Numbered from the stretch's first letter, positions 1-10,775 are shown. The stretch is 33,874 nucleotides of DNA from Pirellula sp. (GCA_021736575.1 JAIPFP010000040.1:1-33874); one strand, 5' to 3'. Notes: a model not told the origin generated them from the letters alone. Made by a program: numbers and translations.

Positions 1-1
1 C

Positions 2-1129
2 ATTTCCAAAGCGGAAGCAGGGAAAACGCTCAAGAAATTCAAGGGAACCGCTTGGGATCAAAGTCCATTATTCAAGAAAATTTATGAAGAAGAGTATGGT
101 CAATTCGGTGGCGAACCCTACGGTTGCTTGGTTGCGGATTATCACTTTGACCACAGCCCGCCAGATGTGGCATTGCTCACAGAGATGATGCAGATTTGCT
201 CTGCGTCTCACACACCCTTGATCACGGGTGCGTCCCCTACTCTGTTCCAATTGGAGAAATGGCAAGAGCTCAACGATAGACGCGACTTGACCAAGATATT
301 CGCAACGCCCGAATATGCGGCGTGGCGATCCTTGCGGGAGGCCGACGATTCGCGGTACTTGGGATTATGCTTGCCAAGGTATCTCGCTAGGTTACCGTAC
401 GGATCCAAGACAGATCCGGTCGAAGATTTCGATTTTGAAGAAACCGTCGACGGCAGCGATCATTCCAAGTATTGTTGGGCCAATGCAGCGTACGCGATGG
501 CGACGAATATCACCCGGTCATTCAAGCAGTACGGTTGGAGCACCTCGATTCGAGGGATCGAGTCAGGTGGGGCAGTCGAAGGTTTGCCGACACACACGTT
601 TCCGACCGAGGATGGCGGTGTCGACATGAAATGCCCAACGGAAATCGCCATCAGCGATCGCCGGGAAGCGGAGTTGGCAAAGAACGGGATGATGCCATTA
701 ATCCATAAGAAAAACAGTGACTTCGCGGCATTCATCGGAGCGCAGTCGCTTCAAAAACCCGTCGAATACGAAGATCCGGATGCGAGCGCTAATGCTAATC
801 TGTCTGCTCGGCTTCCCTACCTGTTTGCTACATGTAGGTTTGCGCATTATCTCAAGTGCATGGTGCGTGATAAGATCGGTAGCTATCAGGATAGAGGTTC
901 TCTTGAAGGATGGCTCCAGAGTTGGATCACTCGCTACGTGGAACCCAATCCTGCAGCTGCGACGCAGGATGACAAAGCCCGTCGTCCACTAGCAGAAGCC
1001 AAAGTGGTCGTAGAAGAGGACCCGAGCAATCCTGGTTACTACAAGTCCAAGTTTTTCCTTAAGCCGCATTATCAGCTTGAGGGTTTAACGGTTTCGCTTC
1101 GGTTGACTTCACGTTTGCCTTCGGCTTAA
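2..1129 (+). CDS. tssC: T6SS sheath large subunit TssC/VipB/ImpD (5' truncated by window start)
   Basis: Frame is open from nt 2 (ISKAEAGKTLKKFKGTAWDQSPLFKKIYEEEYGQFGGEPYGCLVADYHFD), with TssC signatures IYEEEYGQFGGEPYG and YCWANAAYAMATNITRSFKQYGWSTSIRGIESGGAVEGLP. The ORF-track start at 128 is an internal TTG. Confidence 0.95.
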   Translation: MSKAEAGKTLKKFKGTAWDQSPLFKKIYEEEYGQFGGEPYGCLVADYHFDHSPPDVALLTEMMQICSASHTPLITGASPTLFQLEKWQELNDRRDLTKIFATPEYAAWRSLREADDSRYLGLCLPRYLARLPYGSKTDPVEDFDFEETVDGSDHSKYCWANAAYAMATNITRSFKQYGWSTSIRGIESGGAVEGLPTHTFPTEDGGVDMKCPTEIAISDRREAELAKNGMMPLIHKKNSDFAAFIGAQSLQKPVEYEDPDASANANLSARLPYLFATCRFAHYLKCMVRDKIGSYQDRGSLEGWLQSWITRYVEPNPAAATQDDKARRPLAEAKVVVEEDPSNPGYYKSKFFLKPHYQLEGLTVSLRLTSRLPSA

Positions 1130-1281
1130 TTTTAACAATTGTCCACATGGTTTGTTTCGCATTGGATGCAAAGAAACGCATGTGTGAGTCTGGTTGCGTT
1201 TCATTTCGCTTCCTTGTTTTGTTCGATTTGTTTTGATCGTAATAAGATAATTTGTTCTTCACTCATTTAGGAGAATTTCCA

Positions 1282-1839
1282 ATGATTTTGGTTCGTATCG
1301 ATGGCATTACGGGCGACTGCAATATTAACGGATTCTGCACCGATAAAAATAATGCGTATTTCACCGCCGATAGTTTCAGTTTTGGAGTCGAGCGAGAACT
1401 ATTGGACAGTGCTAAAGGTGGAACTCAGGACATCAACATTGGCGTCGGGGAGATGCAAGAGTGTTCGATTTCCAAAAGTATGGATACCGCCTCGGCCTAT
1501 CTAGCCCGCAAAGCGATCAGCGGTTCGTCATGCAAAACAGCAGACATCTGTTTCGTGGAGGCCATAACCGACGACAAAAACAAGCAATTCAACGTTGTTT
1601 ATTTGCATTACAAGTTAGACAATGTTTTTATTAAAAGTTGGACGATTTCTGGGGATGCGGATGATCGGCCGACCGAAGATGTCGCACTCTGGTACAACAA
1701 AATTGCCTTTGTCTATTTTCCAACGGTGGATGGTAAAACCTTTGGCACGGGCCACACGTGCGAATGGGATCAAGTGAAGGCAAAGCAGTGGACTGATTCC
1801 AAACTTCCCAAGGCAGTGGAAATGCACCCTGCGACTTAG
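1282..1839 (+). CDS. hcp: T6SS tube protein Hcp (copy 1)
   Basis: MILVRIDGITGDCNINGF... with SISKSMDTASAYL and DDRPTEDVALWYNKIAF, Hcp-family pattern. ATG at 1282 is preceded by an AGGAG-type RBS at about 1269. Confidence 0.9.
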   Translation: MILVRIDGITGDCNINGFCTDKNNAYFTADSFSFGVERELLDSAKGGTQDINIGVGEMQECSISKSMDTASAYLARKAISGSSCKTADICFVEAITDDKNKQFNVVYLHYKLDNVFIKSWTISGDADDRPTEDVALWYNKIAFVYFPTVDGKTFGTGHTCEWDQVKAKQWTDSKLPKAVEMHPAT

Positions 1840-2029
1840 GGTTGATGACTCGCAGATCGGGTGAAGGGATCGCATTGGATTGACCATGAACGACAATGCA
1901 TGCGGTGGATTAGCCCGGTCCGCTCATGAGTGGTTTGCACGTTTGTATTAATCGTCCGACGTGTATCGTCGGACGATACACTCCGGCCGTCAGGAGCATT
2001 TTCTTCGAAATCGCTATTGGAGTTGCGGC

Positions 2030-2554
2030 ATGATTTTGGTGCACATTACGGATGTGAAAGGGGACGTCAACATTCCCGGTTACACCGATTGGTTTGTCGC
2101 CGAGAGTTTTGATTTTTCGATCGGTAAGAAAGTCGAATCGGTCGATTCGAGTAATCGTGATATTGAGGTTGTGAAGGACAACGATCAGGAGCTGTCAATA
2201 TCAAAGTCGGTCGATTGTGCAACCGTTTACTTGATGTACAGCGTGATGAAAGGTCGAAAGGATTCGGGGACCAAGAGCACTTGCAGTGTCGATATCCATC
2301 TCGTCCAAACTACGGAAGAAGGAGGTGGAGTAAAGGCATTCTTGCTAATTAGAATCGAAAACGCCATCATCAAGGACTGGGGCATTGATGGGAGCGGCGA
2401 CGATCGTCCAACTGAGAATTTGAAAATTTGGTTTAACAAGGCAGCGATGAAGTACCGTGCCACAACGGATGGGAAAATATACGTCACGCATGGCCCGAAA
2501 GGGTGGGACGAGCAAGAGAACAAGGATTTCAAGCCGGCCGCGTTGACCAATTAA
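2030..2554 (+). CDS. hcp: T6SS tube protein Hcp (copy 2)
   Basis: MILVHITDVKGDVNIPGYTDWFVAESFDFSIG...ELSISKSVDCATVYL...DDRPTENLKIWFNKAAMKY. The ATG at 2030 is preferred over the GTG at 1961 because the upstream 23 aa are not Hcp-like. Confidence 0.9.
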   Translation: MILVHITDVKGDVNIPGYTDWFVAESFDFSIGKKVESVDSSNRDIEVVKDNDQELSISKSVDCATVYLMYSVMKGRKDSGTKSTCSVDIHLVQTTEEGGGVKAFLLIRIENAIIKDWGIDGSGDDRPTENLKIWFNKAAMKYRATTDGKIYVTHGPKGWDEQENKDFKPAALTN

Positions 2555-2590
2555 TTATTGATTGGATGCCTTTCACGGATAGTGGGTTCT

Positions 2591-3436
2591 ATGTCTTCCT
2601 CTTCGATTCAGTGGCTTCGAAATGCCGATCTTCAGTCCTCCCTCAAAAGTTTGCAAGCTGAGGTTCGAGATAATCCCTCGGACCCAAAACATCGGATTTT
2701 TCTGTTTCAATTGCTCTCGATCATGGGGCAATGGGACAGGGCCCTCAATCAACTGAATGTGTTACGGGAATTGAGCGCCGAGTCCCTCTCGCTTGCGCAA
2801 ACCTATCAAGAGACATTGAATTGCGAAGCCTTACGACGCGACGTCTTTGCGGGTAATCGCTCGCCGCTTCTTTTTGGCGAGCCAGAGAGTTGGATGGCAT
2901 TGGTTTTTGAGTCGCTCAAAATTTCTTGCCAAGAAGGGAAAGAGGCCGAAGCAAGCACCCTTCGTTCGAACGCGTTTGAGGATGCACCAACCACGTCGGG
3001 AACGATCACGCTGTTTCCCGTTAAATCCTCGCAGGATGACAAGAGTCCCCCCGAGGTTGCTACGTTTGAATGGATTGCCGATGCGGATTCAAGGATAGGC
3101 CCATTTCTTGAGGCCATCATCAATGGAAAGTATTTTTGGATACCTTTTCAGCGAATTCGGACTATTTACCTGGAAAAAGTCGCCGATTTGCGAGACTTGG
3201 TTTGGCTACCGGCGAGATTTGAGTGGTCCAATGGAGGCGAGACCGTGGGATTCGTACCGACTCGCTATCCAGGGAGTGAGACGCAATCCGACGATCAAGT
3301 ACGGATGGGTTGGAAAACCATTTGGAATCCGGCTGGTCAAGATACTTTTGTCGGTCTGGGACAGCGAATACTAGCTACCGATGTTGATGAATACCCGTTG
3401 ACCAAAATCGCGAAAATAGAATTGAGTCACGAGTAA
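2591..3436 (+). CDS. tagJ: ImpE/TagJ (SciE)-family T6SS accessory protein
   Basis: N-terminal TPR-like LQAEVRDNPSDPKHRIFLFQLLSIMGQWDRALNQLNVL...ALRRDVFAG and C-terminal IWIPFQRI/VWLPARFEW, typical of ImpE. It sits between hcp and tssE. Start taken at ATG 2591. Confidence 0.82.
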   Translation: MSSSSIQWLRNADLQSSLKSLQAEVRDNPSDPKHRIFLFQLLSIMGQWDRALNQLNVLRELSAESLSLAQTYQETLNCEALRRDVFAGNRSPLLFGEPESWMALVFESLKISCQEGKEAEASTLRSNAFEDAPTTSGTITLFPVKSSQDDKSPPEVATFEWIADADSRIGPFLEAIINGKYFWIPFQRIRTIYLEKVADLRDLVWLPARFEWSNGGETVGFVPTRYPGSETQSDDQVRMGWKTIWNPAGQDTFVGLGQRILATDVDEYPLTKIAKIELSHE

Positions 3437-3441
3437 CCTGA

Positions 3442-3942
3442 ATGGCTGAACTAACGCAACGTGAACGCCTTCAGCCTTCTTTGTTGGATCGCTTGACAGA
3501 CGACGCACCCAAGGATCTCAATGAATCACGCGAATCGAGAGTGCTCACTTTGCAAAGGTTGCGAGAGTGTGTTTTACGGGATATTTCGTGGTTGTTAAAT
3601 ACCGAGAATGCGGAGCCCGTGTTGGATCTGGATGTTTACCCTGCAGTCCTAACGTCGGTGATTAATTATGGGATTCCAACGGTGGCGGGATTGACCGCGT
3701 CGGGGCTCGATCTGAAAAAGCTAGAAGTACAAGTTCGTGACTCGATTATCGCGTATGAACCGCGAATTCTTAAGAAGGGTTTGCAAGTGACAGTCTATTA
3801 TTCAGATGAGCTCATGAGCCGTAAGACGTTAATGTTCGAGATCGATGGCGAGTTATGGGCGCAGCCCGTCCCGATGCGTATGTACTTGCGGACAGAGTTG
3901 GACTTGGAAACTGGGAAAGTCACGATCAAGGAGACTCGGTGA
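3442..3942 (+). CDS. tssE: T6SS baseplate subunit TssE (gp25-like)
   Basis: LQPSLLDRLTDDAP...LRECVLRDISWLLNTEN...SVINYGIP, gp25/TssE pattern. Position directly before tssF. Confidence 0.92.
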   Translation: MAELTQRERLQPSLLDRLTDDAPKDLNESRESRVLTLQRLRECVLRDISWLLNTENAEPVLDLDVYPAVLTSVINYGIPTVAGLTASGLDLKKLEVQVRDSIIAYEPRILKKGLQVTVYYSDELMSRKTLMFEIDGELWAQPVPMRMYLRTELDLETGKVTIKETR

Positions 3943-3945
3943 TCG

Positions 3946-5826
3946 ATGGATCCACGACTTCTCGAGTTTTATAACAAGGAACTAATGTACATCCGTGAAA
4001 TGGGGGGCGAGTTTGCCCGTGAGTTTCCGAAAATAGCAGGTCGATTGGGCTTGGACGGATTCGAGTGCGCGGATCCCTATGTTGAGCGGCTGCTCGAGGG
4101 GTTTGCCTTTTTGGCTGCCCGAGTCCATCTGAAGCTGGACGACGAGTTTCCCAAGTTCACCGACCACTTGCTGGAGATGGTGTACCCTCAGTATCTTTGT
4201 CCAAAACCCTCGATGGCAGTTGTGCAGTTCGAACCTGACGTAGACGAGGGAAATTTAGTCGATGGATTCACGCTCGAACGCGACACGTCGCTCAAGAGCT
4301 TGTTAGGACCTGGCGATCAGACGGCCTGCGAGTATCGCACATCCCAACCAGTCACGTTATGGCCGATCAGGATCGAGAGTGCTTCGTACATGAGCCGAGA
4401 TGTCGTGGCTGCACGACTTCCCGGGCGGCTTCATGATGCGAAGGCGGTACTCCGAATCAAACTGAAATCGCTGAGCGGAAATTTGTTTCGAGATCTTGCA
4501 ATAGATCGGTTACCCATTTATCTACGTGGTCGCGATACGCGAACCATGTTGCTGTACGAACAGATATTTGCCAATGCAAAGGGGATTGTGGTTTCGTGGG
4601 AACATCGCGGCAACGTTGAGATGGTTGAGCTCGATTCCAAGATTTTGCCAATGGGTTTCGACGATGCGCAAGCTCTGCTGCCTGCGAGCTTTCAGTCGTT
4701 TCAGGGTTACAGATTGGTCAATGAGTACTTTGCGTTTCAGGAACGTTTTCTTTTTTTTGAATTGACGGGATTGCAGAAGAGCCTTTCGCGTTGCACGACC
4801 GACGAATTGGAAATTACGATCCCAATGAATAGGCTGCAATCCCGTTTGGAAAACCTGGTGGATGCAGATAACTTTGGACTTTTTTGCTCTCCCGTAATCA
4901 ACCTTTTCCCTCATCGCGGGGATAGGATTCACGTTAACGATTCTGAAGTGGAGTACCATGTTGTACCGGATCGTACACGACCTATGGACTTCGAAGTCCA
5001 TTCGGTATTGAAGGTCGTTGGTCTTGATTCGGATTCCAACGCGGCCAAAGTTTTTCGGCCTTTTTACGACATCAGTGACGCAGATCTTGACGAGGAGCAT
5101 GTTCAGACTGCTTATTATTCGCTCAGTAGAACACAACGACAATTATCTACCAAGCAACGTCGAAAAGGTCCTCGGACCAGCTACGTGGGTAGCGAGGTCT
5201 ATCTGTCGATTGTCGATTCCGCTAACGCGCCTTATGCTTCGAATCTCAACCAATTGGACTTGCGATTGCTTTGTACGAATCGCGACTTGCCAATCACGAT
5301 TCCGATTGGCAAGTCCAACACAGACTTCACGCTTGAATCCGGCGCTCCGGTTCGCTCGATTCGTTGTATGGCTGGTCCAACAGAACCAAAGCCATCCTTT
5401 GCAGCCATGGCGGGGGAGCGAAGCTGGCGATTGATCAGCCACCTTTCTCTCAATTACTTGTCGCTTGTCGAAGGAAAAGGAAAGGGAGCGACTGCGTTGC
5501 GGGAAATGCTTTCGCTGTATCAAGAAGCGTATGAGCAGGGCAATGTTCATCAGACCGATGGAATTGTTTCGGTAAATGCAAAGCCAATTGTTCGTCGTCT
5601 TTCGCAACGAGGCCCTCTGACGTTTGGCAGAGGGCTTGAAGTGACGCTCAATTTCGATGAGTCGCGGTTTGAGGGATCGGGTGTGTTTCTGCTGGGTGCT
5701 GTGCTTTCCGATTTCTTTAGCAAGTATGTTTCGCTGAACTCCTTTACGCAGACCGTGCTTCGCACAGTGGAACGTGGAGAGGTAATGAGATGGCCAATCA
5801 ACATCGGTCGTCGTCAAATAGTCTAA
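3946..5826 (+). CDS. tssF: T6SS baseplate subunit TssF (ImpG/VasA)
   Basis: MDPRLLEFYNKELMYIREMGGEFAREFPKIAGRLGL...CADPYVERLLEGFAFLAARVHLKLDDEFPKFTDHLLEMVYPQYL, canonical TssF N-terminus. Confidence 0.96.
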   Translation: MDPRLLEFYNKELMYIREMGGEFAREFPKIAGRLGLDGFECADPYVERLLEGFAFLAARVHLKLDDEFPKFTDHLLEMVYPQYLCPKPSMAVVQFEPDVDEGNLVDGFTLERDTSLKSLLGPGDQTACEYRTSQPVTLWPIRIESASYMSRDVVAARLPGRLHDAKAVLRIKLKSLSGNLFRDLAIDRLPIYLRGRDTRTMLLYEQIFANAKGIVVSWEHRGNVEMVELDSKILPMGFDDAQALLPASFQSFQGYRLVNEYFAFQERFLFFELTGLQKSLSRCTTDELEITIPMNRLQSRLENLVDADNFGLFCSPVINLFPHRGDRIHVNDSEVEYHVVPDRTRPMDFEVHSVLKVVGLDSDSNAAKVFRPFYDISDADLDEEHVQTAYYSLSRTQRQLSTKQRRKGPRTSYVGSEVYLSIVDSANAPYASNLNQLDLRLLCTNRDLPITIPIGKSNTDFTLESGAPVRSIRCMAGPTEPKPSFAAMAGERSWRLISHLSLNYLSLVEGKGKGATALREMLSLYQEAYEQGNVHQTDGIVSVNAKPIVRRLSQRGPLTFGRGLEVTLNFDESRFEGSGVFLLGAVLSDFFSKYVSLNSFTQTVLRTVERGEVMRWPINIGRRQIV

Positions 5827-6887
5827 AGCGACTATCGACGCTTCAACGCGAACCCGAAAAGTTCAATTTTCTATCGGCCATTCGAATATTGGATGGCATT
5901 TTCCTAGACCAACCTCCGACCGGAACATCGAATCGTCCATCGAGTGAGTCGGTCCGAATTGGCCAAGAAGCGACATTGAATTTCTCGCCAAGATCGATAG
6001 CCAGCTTCAAGACTCGGACGGTAGACGGTCGCTATCGATTGCTTACTTTCTTCTTGGGAATATTTGGTCCCAACGGTCCGATGCCCGTTCACTTGACGGA
6101 TTTCGCCCAGCAGCGAATTCGGCATCATCAAGACGAAGCACTGTCAAATTTCGTAGATATTTTTCATCATCGCATGGCCTGTTTCTTCTATCGTGCGTGG
6201 GCAGCAAGCCAGCCCACCGTGCATATGGATCGACCTGAGACAGACAGGTTCACCATGTACTTAGCATCTCTATGTGGACTGGGACAATCCTCGCTTAGGC
6301 AACGCGATGCAATGCCTGACAATGCCAAACTTTACTTTGCGGCCCATCTTGCGGCCTCGCCCAAACACAGTTCGGGATTGACATCCATTCTGCGTTCGTT
6401 TTTCAAGGCCAACGTGGAAGTGATTCCGTTTGTTGGTCACTGGATCAAACTGCCGGAAGACTGCTACTGCAAACTTGGCACAACACCCGATTCTGGGATG
6501 CTTGGTATCAATCTAACTTTGGGTTCAAGAGTGAGGGACTGCCAACAGCGTTTTCGAGTTGTATTGGGACCCTTGGGGTTTGAAAAATTCTGTCAGCTTT
6601 TGCCACATGGATCGAGCATGAAACGGCTCCGATCCATTATTGACCAGTATATCGGTCTGGAGCTCTCGTGGGACGTGCAGCTCGTTCTGGCGAAGGAAGA
6701 AGTTCCTCGATTCACTTTGGGTCGGCAAGGCCAACTGGGGTGGACTACTTGGCTTGCCAGTCACAGATTGCAAAAAGATGCGGATCAACTTGTAGTGGAT
6801 CCCTACGATGAATCACGAAATAGACTAAGACCGTCGCGGCATGGCAACAATATTGCACCGCGCGAAACGTCAACCACGGGAGCCTAA
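5790..6887 (+). CDS. tssG: T6SS baseplate subunit TssG (ImpH/VasB)
   Basis: EPEKFNFLSAIRILDG...LTFFLGIFGPNGPMPVHLTDFAQQRIRHHQDEALSNFVDIFHHRMACFFYRAWAASQP, canonical TssG. Overlaps tssF by 37 bp. Confidence 0.95.
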   Translation: MANQHRSSSNSLKRLSTLQREPEKFNFLSAIRILDGIFLDQPPTGTSNRPSSESVRIGQEATLNFSPRSIASFKTRTVDGRYRLLTFFLGIFGPNGPMPVHLTDFAQQRIRHHQDEALSNFVDIFHHRMACFFYRAWAASQPTVHMDRPETDRFTMYLASLCGLGQSSLRQRDAMPDNAKLYFAAHLAASPKHSSGLTSILRSFFKANVEVIPFVGHWIKLPEDCYCKLGTTPDSGMLGINLTLGSRVRDCQQRFRVVLGPLGFEKFCQLLPHGSSMKRLRSIIDQYIGLELSWDVQLVLAKEEVPRFTLGRQGQLGWTTWLASHRLQKDADQLVVDPYDESRNRLRPSRHGNNIAPRETSTTGA

Positions 6888-6889
6888 CT

Positions 6890-9631
6890 GTGTCCGAGAT
6901 CAGTCGTTCAAAGCTATTTGGAAAACTCAATTCACTGGGTTATAAAGCGATCGAGAGCGCGACTACTTTTTGCAAACTCAGGGGAAATCCCTACGTTGAG
7001 ATTGTGCACTGGTTTCATCAGATTCTCCAGCTTCAAGATTCGGACCTGCATCAGATCATCAAGAAGTTCGAGTTACAGCCGTCTCGTCTCGCCAAGGATT
7101 TCACAGATGCACTCGACCGATTACCGCGAGGTGCGACGAGCATTTCCGATCTATCGTCGCACGTGGACGAAGCGGTTGAAAGGGGATGGTTGTACGCGAC
7201 CTTGATGTTTGGACAGTCCCAAGTTCGCGTTGGCCATTTGATTTTGGGTTGCCTCAAGACACCTACTCTGCGAAACACGCTTTTGGGGATTTCACGAGAA
7301 TTTGAAAAGGTCAAGATCGATCAGTTGTCGGAGAACTTCGCCAATATCGTAGGCGCTTCACCGGAAGAGTCCCTTCAAAGCAAAGATGGGAGCTCTGTTG
7401 GTGGAGGAGCCTCGCCAGGTGAAGCCAGCGGAGCCATGCCAGGCGAATCCAAAGGTCAAGACGCGCTCAATAAATACACGGTTGATTTGACCGAACTGGC
7501 TCGTGCGGGCAAGATCGATCCAATCGTAGGGCGGGACGAAGAGATTCGTCAAGTCGTCGATATCTTGATGCGACGTCGACAAAACAACCCGATTTTGACG
7601 GGCGAAGCAGGGGTCGGAAAAACGGCGGTTGTCGAAGGATTTGCACTCCGAATCGTGGCTGGGGATGTTCCACCTGCGCTCAAGGATGTTTCTCTGCGCG
7701 CGCTCGATGTCGGTTTGTTGCAAGCTGGCGCGAGCATGAAAGGGGAATTTGAGGAACGACTCAAGCAGGTCATCGAGGCCGTGCAAGCATCTCAGAAACC
7801 GATCATCCTTTTCATCGATGAAGCGCACACACTGGTGGGGGCAGGTGGTGCCGCAGGTACAGGCGATGCTGCTAATTTGCTTAAACCAGCTCTTGCACGA
7901 GGAACGCTGCGAACCGTCGCCGCTACGACTTGGGCAGAATACAAAAAGCACATCGAAAAAGACCCCGCACTGACCCGACGTTTCCAAGTGGTTCAAGTCG
8001 ATGAACCTTCGGAGGAGAAAGCAATTCTCATGATGCGTGGGCTTGCTTCAACACTGGAGAAACACCATCGCGTGCAAATCTTGGACGAAGCCATCGAAGC
8101 GGCTGTAAAGCTCTCGCATCGGTACATTCCCGCTCGGCAATTGCCAGACAAATCGGTCAGTTTGCTGGATACCTCGTCCGCTAGAGTTGCCATCAGTCAG
8201 CACGCAATTCCAGCCGCAGTGGATGACTCTCGCCGCCGGATCGAGGCATTAAAGACGGAGTTGGAGATCATCGACCGAGAGAAGATAGTGGGAGTGGCGA
8301 CCGAGGATCGCGAGCATGCCGTTCGGGAGAAGATGCTGGAAGAGCACGTTCGTCTCGCTGGTCTGGAAGAACGTTGGAAAACGGAAAAGAAACTGGTAGA
8401 AGACATTCTACAGATTCGCGCCAAACTGCGTGAACGAAGCGGCAAAGTCGAAGGGACGCATAGCAAACTAGAAGCTCAAGCCGATACGGTAGCTGCAGCC
8501 GTTGCCCCAGCCGAAGCAGCCAGTAGCTTGACTGAGGAGCAACGTGCCAAATTGCTGTCGATGCTCAAAGACAATCAAGACAAACTAGCGGAACTGCAAG
8601 GAGATAACCCGTTGATTTTGCCGACGGTGGACGAACAGGCGGTTGCTTCGGTCGTCGCGGATTGGACTGGGATCCCAGTTGGACGCATGGTAAAGAACGA
8701 AATTGAAGCAATCCTTTCACTGGGAGAAACGCTAAACAAACGCGTTATCGGCCAACGTCATGCGCTCGATATGATCGCCAAGAGAATTGAGACGTCGCGA
8801 GCCCGATTAGACAACCCAAACAAGCCTATCGGTGTCTTCATGCTGGCTGGCCCGTCCGGGGTCGGTAAGACAGAAACAGCCATGGCTTTGGCTGAGTCTC
8901 TTTATGGTGGCGAGCAAAATATGGTTACCATTAACATGAGCGAGTTTCAAGAAGCTCATACTGTGTCCACCCTCAAAGGGGCTCCTCCGGGTTACGTAGG
9001 CTATGGTGAAGGTGGTATTCTGACTGAAGCGGTTCGACGCAAGCCCTATAGCGTTGTGTTGCTCGATGAAGTGGAAAAGGCTCACAGCGATGTGCACGAG
9101 ATCTTCTTTCAGGTCTTCGACAAGGGGATCATGGAGGATGGCGAGGGACGCATGATCGACTTCAAGAACACTCTCATTCTCCTAACCACGAATGTCGGCA
9201 GCGATTTGATTATGAACATGTGCAAAGATCCGGAACTCATGCCGAGTCCCGAAGGAATCGCCAAAGCCTTGCGAGAGCCGCTTCTCAAGGTGTTTCCCGC
9301 CGCGTTGCTCGGAAGAATTGTGACCATCCCCTATTATCCGCTCAGCGATGAGATGGTTGCCAACATTTGTCGTCTCCAGTTGGGACGAATCGAAAAGCGA
9401 ATCGCCTCGAATCATAAACTGCCGTTCGTTTACGATGACGATGTTGTTCAATTGATCGTAAACCGATGCACCGAGTTGGAAAGCGGTGGTCGAATGATCG
9501 ATGCGATCCTAACCAATACTTTATTGCCATCGATTAGCCGCGAAATGCTAAATCGGCTGATGGCGGGCAGCAAGATCTCGCAAGTCCGCGTCGCGGTTGA
9601 CAATGGTGAATTCACTTATCTGTTCGATTGA
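6890..9631 (+). CDS. clpV: T6SS sheath-disassembly AAA+ ATPase TssH/ClpV
   Basis: GTG start. Two AAA+ modules (Walker A GEAGVGKT and AGPSGVGKT; Walker B ILFIDEAH and [11 protein letters not shown]), a ClpV-type N-domain, and a position in the tss operon. Confidence 0.96.
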   Translation: MSEISRSKLFGKLNSLGYKAIESATTFCKLRGNPYVEIVHWFHQILQLQDSDLHQIIKKFELQPSRLAKDFTDALDRLPRGATSISDLSSHVDEAVERGWLYATLMFGQSQVRVGHLILGCLKTPTLRNTLLGISREFEKVKIDQLSENFANIVGASPEESLQSKDGSSVGGGASPGEASGAMPGESKGQDALNKYTVDLTELARAGKIDPIVGRDEEIRQVVDILMRRRQNNPILTGEAGVGKTAVVEGFALRIVAGDVPPALKDVSLRALDVGLLQAGASMKGEFEERLKQVIEAVQASQKPIILFIDEAHTLVGAGGAAGTGDAANLLKPALARGTLRTVAATTWAEYKKHIEKDPALTRRFQVVQVDEPSEEKAILMMRGLASTLEKHHRVQILDEAIEAAVKLSHRYIPARQLPDKSVSLLDTSSARVAISQHAIPAAVDDSRRRIEALKTELEIIDREKIVGVATEDREHAVREKMLEEHVRLAGLEERWKTEKKLVEDILQIRAKLRERSGKVEGTHSKLEAQADTVAAAVAPAEAASSLTEEQRAKLLSMLKDNQDKLAELQGDNPLILPTVDEQAVASVVADWTGIPVGRMVKNEIEAILSLGETLNKRVIGQRHALDMIAKRIETSRARLDNPNKPIGVFMLAGPSGVGKTETAMALAESLYGGEQNMVTINMSEFQEAHTVSTLKGAPPGYVGYGEGGILTEAVRRKPYSVVLLDEVEKAHSDVHEIFFQVFDKGIMEDGEGRMIDFKNTLILLTTNVGSDLIMNMCKDPELMPSPEGIAKALREPLLKVFPAALLGRIVTIPYYPLSDEMVANICRLQLGRIEKRIASNHKLPFVYDDDVVQLIVNRCTELESGGRMIDAILTNTLLPSISREMLNRLMAGSKISQVRVAVDNGEFTYLFD

Positions 9632-9659
9632 ACGAACCCCTTCCTGCGGAGAGCAATTC

Positions 9660-10775
9660 ATGGCGAAAAAAAACTTGATCGCTATCGAGGAACAATGGCT
9701 GGATGACCTATCCAAACTCGCGTTACCTAGCGGCGTAAGCGTGGCGAACGTTGAGGCGATGCTTGCGATCAAGCCAATTAAAGTAAGCATCGAAATTGTT
9801 TTGCCAAAAGAAGCTGCGAGTGTTGATTTCGATCAAAAGAAAAACGGTGATGTCAAAAAATTCCGAAGCGCCTTCGACAAGAAAGTTTCGGAATTCTTTG
9901 GGGAGATTGTGCTTGAAGACGAGCCCAAAGACGCAAAGGAGATCCTAGAAAAGCTGAACTCTTATATTGAAAAAGCTGTCAAAGCGTATCGAGTAACTCT
10001 GCGGACTGCCATTGCCAAAGAGATCGGTGCGAAGGCCGACGACCTCATGTCGGTTGGTTCGATAAGCTTCAAGGAGATTGAATTCCACTTCGGGGTTGTC
10101 GAGGATTCCAAAGAAAGCGAACTTCTCGATTTGACAAAGGCCTTTAAGCGGACAAAGAAAGTTCAGCACTTTGGGATCGCTTGGAAAGGTACGCAGTGTG
10201 TGGTTGGAGTCAAGCTTAGGAAAGAGTTTAAGCCGGCGGAGTTAAAGTCGCTTGCGAACGAGTTGGCACAAGGCGCTAAAAAAGTGGCTGGCGAGTTCGT
10301 GGCTTTCTCGAAGACAAACGTAGACATTTCCTTCTCGGAAAAGGACACTCGCCCGGCCGATTGGCTTGTTCGAGAAGCATTCAAGATCCAAACCGGACGT
10401 CAAGTTCACGTTGGCTTTGGAATCCTTCAGCCGCCTGACGACAGTGCCGGAGGGAATGCTACGGAAGTATTAAGGACAGTCAAAGCTACTGCCAAAAGTG
10501 CGGGCAGAACGATTTCTGAAATACAAAAATCGGAAGACAGCGATGACAATCTGCGCAAGCTCGTTGGAGACATAGCCAAGTCACTTGACTCGCTGAAAAA
10601 GGCTTTCACAGCCCCTGACACATTCGTCAACGTCAAACAATCCGAAGTCGACAAACTCATCAGATTCTTTCAAAGCGTAAAGCCTGAAAATTTGAGTTTA
10701 AAAAACGACCGCGATATTTTAAAGAGTTGCGAACAATTCGTTGCGATTGCAAACAAGATCGAAATGCCGGAATAA
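9660..10775 (+). CDS. Hypothetical Lys-rich protein directly downstream of clpV
   Basis: ORF with ATG at 9660 after a GGAGAG-like RBS, 371 aa. No family recognised. Same strand as and adjacent to clpV. Confidence 0.75.
   Translation: MAKKNLIAIEEQWLDDLSKLALPSGVSVANVEAMLAIKPIKVSIEIVLPKEAASVDFDQKKNGDVKKFRSAFDKKVSEFFGEIVLEDEPKDAKEILEKLNSYIEKAVKAYRVTLRTAIAKEIGAKADDLMSVGSISFKEIEFHFGVVEDSKESELLDLTKAFKRTKKVQHFGIAWKGTQCVVGVKLRKEFKPAELKSLANELAQGAKKVAGEFVAFSKTNVDISFSEKDTRPADWLVREAFKIQTGRQVHVGFGILQPPDDSAGGNATEVLRTVKATAKSAGRTISEIQKSEDSDDNLRKLVGDIAKSLDSLKKAFTAPDTFVNVKQSEVDKLIRFFQSVKPENLSLKNDRDILKSCEQFVAIANKIEMPE

Noticed and set aside
4522-5817. Two long minus-strand ORFs (206 and 224 aa) antisense to tssF
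   Set aside because: Shadow ORFs opposite a clear tssF; composition is not protein-like for a real gene.
7358-7996. 212-aa minus-strand ORF antisense to clpV
   Set aside because: Antisense to the conserved AAA+ module; no domain recognised.
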